Source of the DNA: Frankia sp. QA3
GTDB lineage: Bacteria > Actinomycetota > Actinomycetes > Frankiales > Frankiaceae
Direction of reading: 5' to 3'
Assembly: GCF_000262465.1 (NCBI RefSeq)
Contig: NZ_CM001489.1
Coordinates: 4,407,056-4,471,055, forward strand
DNA: 64,000 nt
Positions 50,440-64,000 of this stretch are shown in pieces. Below the pieces are notes generated by a model, which made no database searches, was not told the DNA's origin, and was given only the letters and a program-made list of their open reading frames with translations. Positions within the stretch are counted from its first letter, which is position 1; every line of letters starts with the position of its first letter. Both the position numbers and the translations under genes were made by a program.

Positions 50440-52536
50440 TCACTCCCCCCTCGCCTTGGCGATGATCTCCTTGGCGACGTTCGCGGGAACCTCGGCGTAG
50501 GAGTCGAACTGCATCGAGTAGCTGGCCCGGCCGGACGTCTTGGACCGCAGGTCACCGACGTAGCCGAACATCTCCGACAGTGGCACCTGCGCCCGCACGA
50601 TCCGGGAACCGCCGCGCTCCTCCATCGCCTGGATCTGCCCGCGGCGGGAGTTCAGGTCGCCGATGACGTCCCCCATGTGGTCCTCGGGGGTGGTCACCTC
50701 GACGGCCATCAGCGGCTCGAGGAGCACGGGATCGGCCTTGCGGGCCGCGTCCTTGAACGCCATCGAACCGGCGATCTTGAAGGCGAGCTCGGACGAGTCC
50801 ACGTCGTGGAACTGACCGTCCAGGAGGGTGACCTTGACATCGACCAGCGGGTAGCCGGCGAGCACGCCGAACTCCATGGCCTCCTGGCAGCCGGCGTCCA
50901 CCGACGGGATGTACTCCCGGGGGATGCGGCCGCCGGTGACCTTGTTCTCGAACTCGTAGCCGCCGCCGTCGCCGCCGGAGGGCTCCAGGTTGATGATCAC
51001 CCGGGCGTACTGACCGGACCCACCCGTCTGCTTCTTGTGGGTGTAGTCGACCTTCTCCACCTTGCGGCGGATCGTCTCCCGGTAGGCCACCTGCGGCTTG
51101 CCGACGTTCGCCTCGACGCCGAACTCGCGGCGCATCCGGTCGACCAGCACGTCGAGGTGCAGCTCGCCCATGCCAGCGATGATCGTCTGCCCGGTCTCCT
51201 CGTCGGTACGGACCTGGAAGGTCGGGTCCTCCTCGGCGAGCCGCTGGATGGCGGTGCCCAGCTTCTGCTGGTCGGCCTTCGTCTTCGGCTCGATCGCGAC
51301 GTGGATGACCGGCGCCGGGAACGTCATCGACTCCAGAATCACCGGCGCGTTCGGGTCGCAGAGCGTGTCACCGGTGGTGGTGTTCTTCAGCCCCACCACG
51401 GCGACGATCTGCCCCGCACCGACGCCGTCCCGGTCCTCCCGGTGGTTGGCGTGCATCTGCAGGATGCGCCCGATGCGCTCCTTGCGGTCCTTCGTCGAGT
51501 TCAGCACCGGCGAACCGCCGGTCAACTTGCCGGAGTACACCCGGATGTAGGTCAGCTTGCCGACGTACGGGTCACTCATGATCTTGAAGGCAAGCGCCGA
51601 GAACGGCTCGTCCTCGCTGGGCTCCCGGCGGACCTCGGTCTCCTCGTCGTTGACGGAGTGACCGACGGTGGCGCCGATGTCCAGCGGGTTCGGCAGGAAG
51701 TCGACGACCGCGTCGAGCATGGGCTGAACGCCCTTGTTCTTGAACGCGGAGCCGCACAGCACCGGATTGATCTTGCTGGCGAGGGTACCGCGCCGCAGGC
51801 CGGCGACGAGCTGCTCCTCGGAGGGCTCCTCACCCTCGAGGTAGAGCTCCATGAGCTCGTCGTCGTTCTCCGCGACCGTCTCCAGGAGCTTGTCGCGCCA
51901 TTCCTGCGCGGCCTCGAGGTGATCGCGCGGGATGTCGACGGTCTCGTAGGAGGCGCCCTTGTCCTCGGACTGCCAGAGGAGGCCCTTCATCCGGATCAGG
52001 TCGATGACGCCGCGGAAGTCGGCCTCGACGCCCCAGGGGAGCTGGATGACGGCCGGAGTCGCGTCGAGCCGCTCGACCATCATGTCCACGCAGCGGTGGA
52101 ACTCCGCGCCGACCCGGTCCATCTTGTTGACGAAGGCGATCCGCGGCACGTTGTACCGGTCGGCCTGCTTCCAGACCGTCTCGCTCTGCGGCTCGACGCC
52201 GGCGACGGCGTCGAACACCGCCACGGCGCCGTCGAGGACGCGCAGCGACCGCTCGACCTCGACGGTGAAGTCGACGTGGCCGGGCGTGTCGATGATGTTG
52301 ATGGTGTGGTCGCGCCAGATACAGGTGGTGGCCGCGGAGGTGATGGTGATCCCCCGCTCCTGCTCCTGCTCCATCCAGTCCATCGTGGCGCCGCCCTCGT
52401 GGACCTCACCGATCTTGTAGTTCACACCGGTGTAGAAGAGGATGCGCTCGGTCGTGGTGGTCTTGCCCGCGTCGATGTGGGCCATGATCCCGATGTTGCG
52501 GGTACTGGCCAGCGAGGAACGTACGTCAGATGGCAT
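50440..52536 (-). CDS. fusA: Elongation factor G
   Basis: A 698-residue translocase. The P-loop AHIDAGKT is at 19-26, DTPGHVDF and NKMDRVGA complete the G domain, and the five-domain layout is intact up to GRASYSMQFDSYAEVP. Switch I (ERGITITSAATT) is unchanged. ATG 52536 is 6 nt after the rpsG stop. Confidence 0.99.
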   Translation of the reverse strand: MPSDVRSSLASTRNIGIMAHIDAGKTTTTERILFYTGVNYKIGEVHEGGATMDWMEQEQERGITITSAATTCIWRDHTINIIDTPGHVDFTVEVERSLRVLDGAVAVFDAVAGVEPQSETVWKQADRYNVPRIAFVNKMDRVGAEFHRCVDMMVERLDATPAVIQLPWGVEADFRGVIDLIRMKGLLWQSEDKGASYETVDIPRDHLEAAQEWRDKLLETVAENDDELMELYLEGEEPSEEQLVAGLRRGTLASKINPVLCGSAFKNKGVQPMLDAVVDFLPNPLDIGATVGHSVNDEETEVRREPSEDEPFSALAFKIMSDPYVGKLTYIRVYSGKLTGGSPVLNSTKDRKERIGRILQMHANHREDRDGVGAGQIVAVVGLKNTTTGDTLCDPNAPVILESMTFPAPVIHVAIEPKTKADQQKLGTAIQRLAEEDPTFQVRTDEETGQTIIAGMGELHLDVLVDRMRREFGVEANVGKPQVAYRETIRRKVEKVDYTHKKQTGGSGQYARVIINLEPSGGDGGGYEFENKVTGGRIPREYIPSVDAGCQEAMEFGVLAGYPLVDVKVTLLDGQFHDVDSSELAFKIAGSMAFKDAARKADPVLLEPLMAVEVTTPEDHMGDVIGDLNSRRGQIQAMEERGGSRIVRAQVPLSEMFGYVGDLRSKTSGRASYSMQFDSYAEVPANVAKEIIAKARGE

Positions 52537-52542
52537 GTCGAG

Positions 52543-53013
52543 CTACCAGCGGTAGTGGGCGAAGGCCTTGTTGGACTCCGCCATCTTGTGGGTGTCCTCC
52601 CGGCGCTTCACGCTCGCGCCGAGGCCGTTGCTCGCGTCGATGAGCTCGTTCATCAGCCGCTCGGTCATCGTCTTCTCGCGACGAGCCCGGGAGTAGCCGA
52701 CGATCCAGCGCAGCGCGAGGGTCGTGCTGCGACCGGCGCGGACCTCGACCGGCACCTGGTAGGTGGCGCCACCTACCCGGCGGCTGCGCACCTCCAGGGT
52801 GGGCTTGACGTTGTCGAGCGCCCGCTTGAGCGTGACGACCGGGTCGTTGCCGGTCTTGTTCTTCGCGCCCTCCAGCGCGCCGTACACGATGCGCTCCGCG
52901 ACCGACTTCTTGCCGCTCAGCAGCACCTTGTTCACCAGCGCGGTCACCAGGGGTGACCCGTACACCGGGTCGACCACGACGGCGTGCTTGGGCGCGGGCC
53001 CCTTGCGCGGCAT
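52543..53013 (-). CDS. rpsG: 30S ribosomal protein S7
   Basis: A 156-residue head initiator protein. MPRKGPAPKHAVVVDPVYGS opens it and RVGGATYQVPVEVRAGR and the end NKAFAHYRW are conserved. ATG 53013 shares one base with the rpsL stop. Confidence 0.98.
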   Translation of the reverse strand: MPRKGPAPKHAVVVDPVYGSPLVTALVNKVLLSGKKSVAERIVYGALEGAKNKTGNDPVVTLKRALDNVKPTLEVRSRRVGGATYQVPVEVRAGRSTTLALRWIVGYSRARREKTMTERLMNELIDASNGLGASVKRREDTHKMAESNKAFAHYRW

Positions 53014-53387
53014 CAGCCCTTCTCCTTCTTCGCGCCGTAGCGGCTACGAGCCTGCTTGCGGTTACGGACGCCCTGCGTGTCGAGAGCGCCTCGGACGATC
53101 TTGTAACGAACGCCCGGAAGGTCCTTCACACGACCGCCACGAACCAGGACGATCGAGTGCTCCTGCAGGTTGTGGCCGACGCCGGGAATGTAGGCGGTGA
53201 CCTCGATCCCGCTGTTCAGCCGGACACGCGCGACCTTGCGCAGCGCCGAGTTCGGCTTCTTCGGGGTGGTCGTGTAGACGCGGGTGCACACGCCACGACG
53301 CTGAGGGCTCCCCTTGAGTGCCGGGGTCTTGGTCTTCTCGACCTTGTCCTGCCGGCCCTTGCGGACCAGCTGCTGGATCGTGGGCAA
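53013..53387 (-). CDS. rpsL: 30S ribosomal protein S12
   Basis: A 124-residue decoding protein, exactly the family length if the TTG at 53387 is used (LPTIQQLVRKGRQDK). GGGAG lies 5 nt upstream of this TTG; an upstream GTG/ATG frame would add 15 non-family residues. Lys43 (TTTPKKPNS) and Lys88 (GGRVKDLPG) are wild type, so a streptomycin-resistant allele is not indicated. It is the first gene of the str operon. Confidence 0.97.
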   Translation of the reverse strand: MPTIQQLVRKGRQDKVEKTKTPALKGSPQRRGVCTRVYTTTPKKPNSALRKVARVRLNSGIEVTAYIPGVGHNLQEHSIVLVRGGRVKDLPGVRYKIVRGALDTQGVRNRKQARSRYGAKKEKG

Positions 53388-54183
53388 CGCCGCTCCCGTT
53401 CCTGTGACGCCTCGTCGTACTGCCTTGGGCAACCAGACCGGTACGCCGGCCTACCTGCTAACTCTTGCGAATCGCACCCGAGCCACCGCGGTGGCCTCGA
53501 CCGGCATCTCCGACCCACGCGGTCGGGCGTGTCGCGCCGTTTCGCCCGAGGAGGATCGTGAATTCGGCTGATCCAACTGCGGTGGACAGCGCGCCAGCCC
53601 GCCCGGCCGCTTCGCGGAACCGAGCCCGACAGTCGCCGACGGACACCCAGGCGGTGACTTTACGTCAACCTGCCAGGCACCACGGCGCCACATCGAAGTG
53701 CAAGACGCGCGCCGGAGCCACGTGGACTCCGGCCACAGGAACCAACAGTACTCCACGGCCGCGTCACGTGTCGAACGGGGTATCGGACGACGTCCGACGC
53801 AGACACCGCGGCCCCACAAACCCACGACCTCGACCGCATCGGAGCCAACCGAGCCCGCTCCCGACGAATTTCGCCCTCGCGCGACCACGGCCCGCCCATG
53901 GGCACCGACCACCACCGGCGGCGCCCGGCGGGCATCCGCCGACTCGTCGAGACACGGCCCGGTCGCCGCCACGCCCGGACCTCGCATAGTCCGGGAACCG
54001 CCGGCCCGCGTCGGACCGGCTCACCGGAGCCGACAATCCACTACCCGCACGACGGGGCGGCCGGACTCCGGCATCTTCACCGAAGGCAGCGGGCCGAGCA
54101 CCGGGGCCCGCGGACCTCCGCGGCCCTGGTCCTGGCACGCTGTACGAGACAGCACGATACCGGCATCGGAGGTCCACGAGGAC
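53388..54183. other. Gene-free region between rpsL and the mug-like gene
   Basis: This divergent spacer of about 800 bp must contain the str-operon leader and the rightward promoter. Open frames in it are long only because of GC content. Two direct repeats of CCCAGTTCTGCAGTCCCA lie just to its right inside the mug-like gene. Confidence 0.5.
53745..53774 (-). promoter_or_regulatory. Candidate str-operon promoter
   Basis: TCGACA (53774-53769) and TACTGT (53750-53745) are 18 bp apart on the minus strand, about 360 nt upstream of rpsL. The hexamers are moderate matches and no experimental support exists. Confidence 0.35.
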
Positions 54184-54846
54184 ATGTTTGACGCAGTTGG
54201 CGGGCAGCCGCCGGCAGCCCAACCCAGTTCTGCAGTCCCACCCAGTTCTGCAGTCCCATCCGACTCCGCGGCTCCCGGTGACTCCGGTGCCGGCCGGCGC
54301 CGGCCGACCCGCGCCGAGCTGCTCGCCGCCTACGACACCGCGGTCCCCGACCTCGTCGCCCCGCGGACCACCGTGCTGCTGTGCGGGATCAACCCGTCCC
54401 TGGAGTCCGGGGCGACCGGCTTCCACTTCGGCACGCCGAGCAACCGGCTGTGGCCGGTCCTGCACCTCGCCGGCTTCACCCCGCGCCGGCTGCACCCCAG
54501 CGAGACCGGGGAGCTGACCAGCCGCGGCATCAGCATCACCAACCTGGTCAACCGGTCCACCGCCCGCGCCGATGAGATCAGCGACGACGAGGTGCGGGCC
54601 GGCGTCACCCGGCTCACCGAGCTCGTCGAGCGGATCTCGCCGCGCTGGGTGGCCTTCCTCGGCCTGGCCGCCTACCGCGTCGGCTTCGGCCGGCGCCGTG
54701 CGCAGGTCGGTCGGCAGCCGGAGACCCTGGGCCCGGCCGGCATCTGGCTGCTGCCCAACCCGAGCGGTCTGAACGCGCACTACCAGCTGCCCGACCTGGT
54801 CCGGGTGTACGGCGAGCTGCGCGAGGCGGCCTACCCCGACGGGTGA
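54184..54846 (+). CDS. mug: G/U mismatch-specific uracil-DNA glycosylase (Mug)
   Basis: A 220-residue base-excision repair enzyme. Its active-site motif GINPSLESG is at residues 68-76, followed by HFGTPSNRLWPVLHLAGFTPR. The second motif is NPSGLNAHYQ. The first 45 residues are low complexity and contain PSSAVP twice, from an 18-bp DNA repeat. ATG 54184 has GAGGAC upstream. It converges on the RluA-type gene and interrupts the usual rpoC-rpsL neighbourhood. Confidence 0.93.
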   Translation: MFDAVGGQPPAAQPSSAVPPSSAVPSDSAAPGDSGAGRRRPTRAELLAAYDTAVPDLVAPRTTVLLCGINPSLESGATGFHFGTPSNRLWPVLHLAGFTPRRLHPSETGELTSRGISITNLVNRSTARADEISDDEVRAGVTRLTELVERISPRWVAFLGLAAYRVGFGRRRAQVGRQPETLGPAGIWLLPNPSGLNAHYQLPDLVRVYGELREAAYPDG

Positions 54847-54871
54847 TCGCGACCGGGATCACCGGCCCGGC

Positions 54872-55693
54872 TCAACGCCGGGCGTGCTCCAGCGGGTCGG
54901 TGGGGATGCCGTCGGGCAGACGGTCGGCGAGGGGGGCGAGGAAGTCCGCTCCGACCGGCGCCTCGACCTCGACGCGCGAACCGCCGGCCCAGGCGGCGTC
55001 GAAGGCGAGCCGCCAGGAATGCAGGAAGGTGCGGGTCACGGGCGCCCGGTCGAACAGGGGATCGCCCTCGATGGGATGACCGATCCAGGCCAGGTGCACC
55101 CGGATCTGGTGACGCCGCCCGGTCTGCGGCGTCGCCGCGAGCAGGGTGTGTTCGCCGCCCTCCCAGACCCGGGCGATCGTCGTGACCGAGGGATAGGTCC
55201 GCACGTGGCCGAAGACCGCACCAGGCGGGACGGACCAGTGCCTCCCGTCCGGCGCCTCACCGGACGCGAGCAGGTCGCCGGATGGGAGCAGGTCGCCGGG
55301 ACGGCGGCGCGAGGCGGTGATGTCGGCCCGGTTCGCGGCCACCCGGACCCGGTTCTTGCGGCCCACGCTCAGCGGCAGATCGATGGTCCCCGCCGCGGGC
55401 AGGCCGCGGGTGCGGGTCAGCGCGAGATAGCGCTTGCCGACCGTGCGCCGCTGGAACTGCCTGGTCAGGTCGCCGTGGAAGCGCAGCTCCTTGGCGAACA
55501 GCACGACTCCCGACGTGACCTTGTCGATCCGGTGCACGGGGAACAGCTCCTCGCCGGCGTCGGCAGCGAGCCGGACGAGGTCGGTGTCGTGCCGCTCCCC
55601 CATGACCGAGATGCCGGCGGGCTTGTCGAGCACGAGGACGGCGTCGTCCTCGTAGATCGTGTGCACGCGCCGGATCTCGGCCCAGTCGGCCAC
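54872..55693 (-). CDS. RluA family pseudouridine synthase
   Basis: A 273-residue enzyme that isomerises uridine in rRNA or tRNA. The catalytic Asp is D57 in HRIDKVTSGVVLFAK. The fold includes VLDKPAGISVM, KRYLALTRT and PQTGRRHQIRVHLAWIGHPIEGD. The GTG at 55693 has GGGGGG 5 nt upstream and was preferred to GTG 55717, which has no ribosome binding site. No S4 domain is present. The site modified is unknown. It lies 206 nt downstream of rpoC, behind its terminator. Confidence 0.93.
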   Translation of the reverse strand: MADWAEIRRVHTIYEDDAVLVLDKPAGISVMGERHDTDLVRLAADAGEELFPVHRIDKVTSGVVLFAKELRFHGDLTRQFQRRTVGKRYLALTRTRGLPAAGTIDLPLSVGRKNRVRVAANRADITASRRRPGDLLPSGDLLASGEAPDGRHWSVPPGAVFGHVRTYPSVTTIARVWEGGEHTLLAATPQTGRRHQIRVHLAWIGHPIEGDPLFDRAPVTRTFLHSWRLAFDAAWAGGSRVEVEAPVGADFLAPLADRLPDGIPTDPLEHARR

Positions 55694-55749
55694 GAGGCCC
55701 CCCAACTCATCGATCACTCGGCATCAACCCGGCCCGTCCCGACTTCCTT

Positions 55750-55794
55750 GCCTTTCCAGAGGCCTTCTCGCCCGAAACATCCCTCTGGAAAGGC
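55750..55794. other. Perfect 13-bp inverted repeat upstream of the RluA-type gene
   Basis: GCCTTTCCAGAGG (55750-55762) pairs with 55782-55794. A second, overlapping inverted repeat TTCCTTGCC/GGCAAGGAA spans 55744-55822. It lies 57 bp upstream of the gene at 55693 and could be an operator or a second terminator for rpoC. Confidence 0.6.
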
Positions 55795-55836
55795 CAGGAA
55801 CCGGCGAGGACGCGGCAAGGAACCGGGCGTGGAACG

Positions 55837-55880
55837 CCGCCGGCCCGGTGTCCCCGGACAGGGGGGCACCGGGCCGGCGG
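55837..55880 (-). terminator. Terminator after rpoC
   Basis: CCGCCGGCCCGGTG (55837-55850) pairs perfectly over 14 bp with 55867-55880, 18 nt after the rpoC stop, with a 16-nt loop. Confidence 0.8.
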
Positions 55881-55898
55881 GATCGGCTCAGGGCAGGG

Positions 55899-59789
<3,891 letters not shown>

Positions 59790-59894
59790 GACTGTCGCCT
59801 GCTCTCTCTTTCTCGGTCGGGACGCTGGAGTCGGATGGACCGCCGGGGGCCCGCCGCCCGGTCAGGGCGGGTGGGCCGGGCCCCCGGCGCCCGC

Positions 59895-63320
<3,426 letters not shown>

Positions 63321-63906
63321 GGTGGTCCTTCCGGGTGGCCTGATCGTCGGGCTGGCGTCGCGGACGTCAAGGATCCGTCGGGGGGGTGGTCAGGTGATCA
63401 GTGTCTCGCTACGGTTGTCGGGAACAGCGGCGGGGGGTGCCCCGCCGGTGAGAGGATGACCGCGAGGCGCACAGGTGCGGCGGCGCCGGGCATCCCGGCG
63501 GCCGGTCGCGCGGCCGGAGTCGGCCCTCGTCCCGCAGCGGGTCCGTCGGTCCGGAGTCCGTCGGTCCGCGGAACCGCAGATATCCATCGCGGCAGGCGTT
63601 CGGCTGACTGCGGGCACGCCAAAGCGCCGTCGCGGCGCAAGCGCGCGGCAACGCCGGTGTCCGCTGAGAACAACGGGTCGGTGCACGGGCAAAGGTCTGC
63701 TCGGAGTCCTCGGTGTGGCTGCCATACAGCCGTGCCACGCACCAGCACGGCCAGCGCGCCTTCACGTCGAACCGGAACCCGCCGCGGGCGCGGCACCGAC
63801 GACATGGTCGGGACCGCCCAGCGGCGCGTACCGGACCCCCACAGAGAGCCCGACCTCACCGGAGATCCGGTGTCGGCGGAGCCGATGCGACGAAAAGGGC
63901 AGCGCA
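63321..63906 (-). promoter_or_regulatory. Long rpoB leader
   Basis: About 585 nt separate the likely transcription start from the rpoB start codon. No ORF here has a sensible start, ribosome binding site or composition. The leader may host attenuation or protein-binding control, as reported for rpoBC in other bacteria. No defined motif was recognised. Confidence 0.5.
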
Positions 63907-63913
63907 AACTAGC

Positions 63914-63942
63914 AGTGTAGCCGAAGGGCACACCGCTGGCAA
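63914..63942 (-). promoter_or_regulatory. rpoB promoter
   Basis: TTGCCA (63942-63937) and TACACT (63919-63914) are 17 bp apart on the minus strand. The sequence after the -10 (GCTAGTTTGCGCTGCC) resembles, from memory, the start region of rpoB transcripts in other actinobacteria. Confidence 0.75.
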
Positions 63943-64000
63943 GGACCTGCGTGGCAGGACCACGCGGGGAGAACGTAGCGCACCGCATCTGCTTCCCGAC

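Noticed and set aside
50314..52956. An 880-codon plus-strand frame
   Set aside because: It is the shadow of fusA, rpsG and part of tuf; composition is not protein-like.
53388..53432. Longer S12 starting at 53432
   Set aside because: It would add 15 residues (starting MPKAVRRGVTG) not found in S12; the TTG at 53387 gives the exact family length and has a ribosome binding site.
63398..63988. A 196-codon minus-strand frame upstream of rpoB
   Set aside because: It starts upstream of the promoter hexamers and has no family similarity or ribosome binding site.

Overview
The window is one continuous stretch of a very GC-rich actinobacterial chromosome. The gene order follows the conserved actinobacterial backbone, and the proteins are typical of the high-GC Gram-positives: GuaB plus GuaB3, a DUF5319 protein, a WhiB regulator, GroEL1 with a His-rich tail, and zinc-type S4, S14 and L36. 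GC content, gene order and Ala/Pro-rich insertions point to Frankia or a close relative. This is an inference, because no diagnostic Frankia gene lies inside the window.

Left part (1-15,700). A truncated Pro/Ala-rich ORF runs off the edge. It is followed by a membrane-anchored protein, guaB3 and guaB (minus strand), a DUF5319 gene and whiB3/whiD (plus strand), and the chaperonin pair groES-groEL under a CIRCE operator. Then come a divergent marR/azoreductase pair and the tsaE-tsaB-rimI cluster (tRNA t6A synthesis and S18 acetylation). Relative to the M. tuberculosis and Streptomyces order, sigD with its anti-sigma gene, and tsaD, are missing from their usual positions.

Middle part (15,700-30,800). 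It holds glyA behind a ZTP-type (pfl) riboswitch, alr, the bifunctional NAD(P)HX repair enzyme and acpS. A PadR regulator faces a SWIM zinc-finger gene, which is followed by a 91-bp tandem repeat. Next are glmS and glmM (UDP-GlcNAc supply), the rplM-rpsI operon, a large plus-strand membrane protein and truA.

Right part (30,900-64,000). This is the full translation and transcription supercluster on the minus strand. In transcription order it runs rpoB-rpoC, rluA-like, rpsL-rpsG-fusA-tuf, S10 operon (rpsJ to rpsQ), spc operon (rplN to rplO), secY-adk-map, infA-rpmJ-rpsM-rpsK-rpsD-rpoA-rplQ, truA. Many junctions overlap by 1-8 bases, which suggests translational coupling. Long GC-rich hairpins sit after rplO, rpsD, rpoA, rplQ, tuf and rpoC and probably divide the cluster into transcription units. 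rpoB has a clear promoter about 590 nt upstream and, like rpoC and rpsL, a TTG start codon.

Most of the window is housekeeping. I see no prophage, transposon, CRISPR array, tRNA or rRNA gene, and no convincing new multigene system. The points most worth checking are the riboswitch with a Shine-Dalgarno-masking stem, the gaps left by tsaD and sigD, the loss of the catalytic cysteine in GuaB3, the 91-bp repeat, and several unusual low-complexity insertions.
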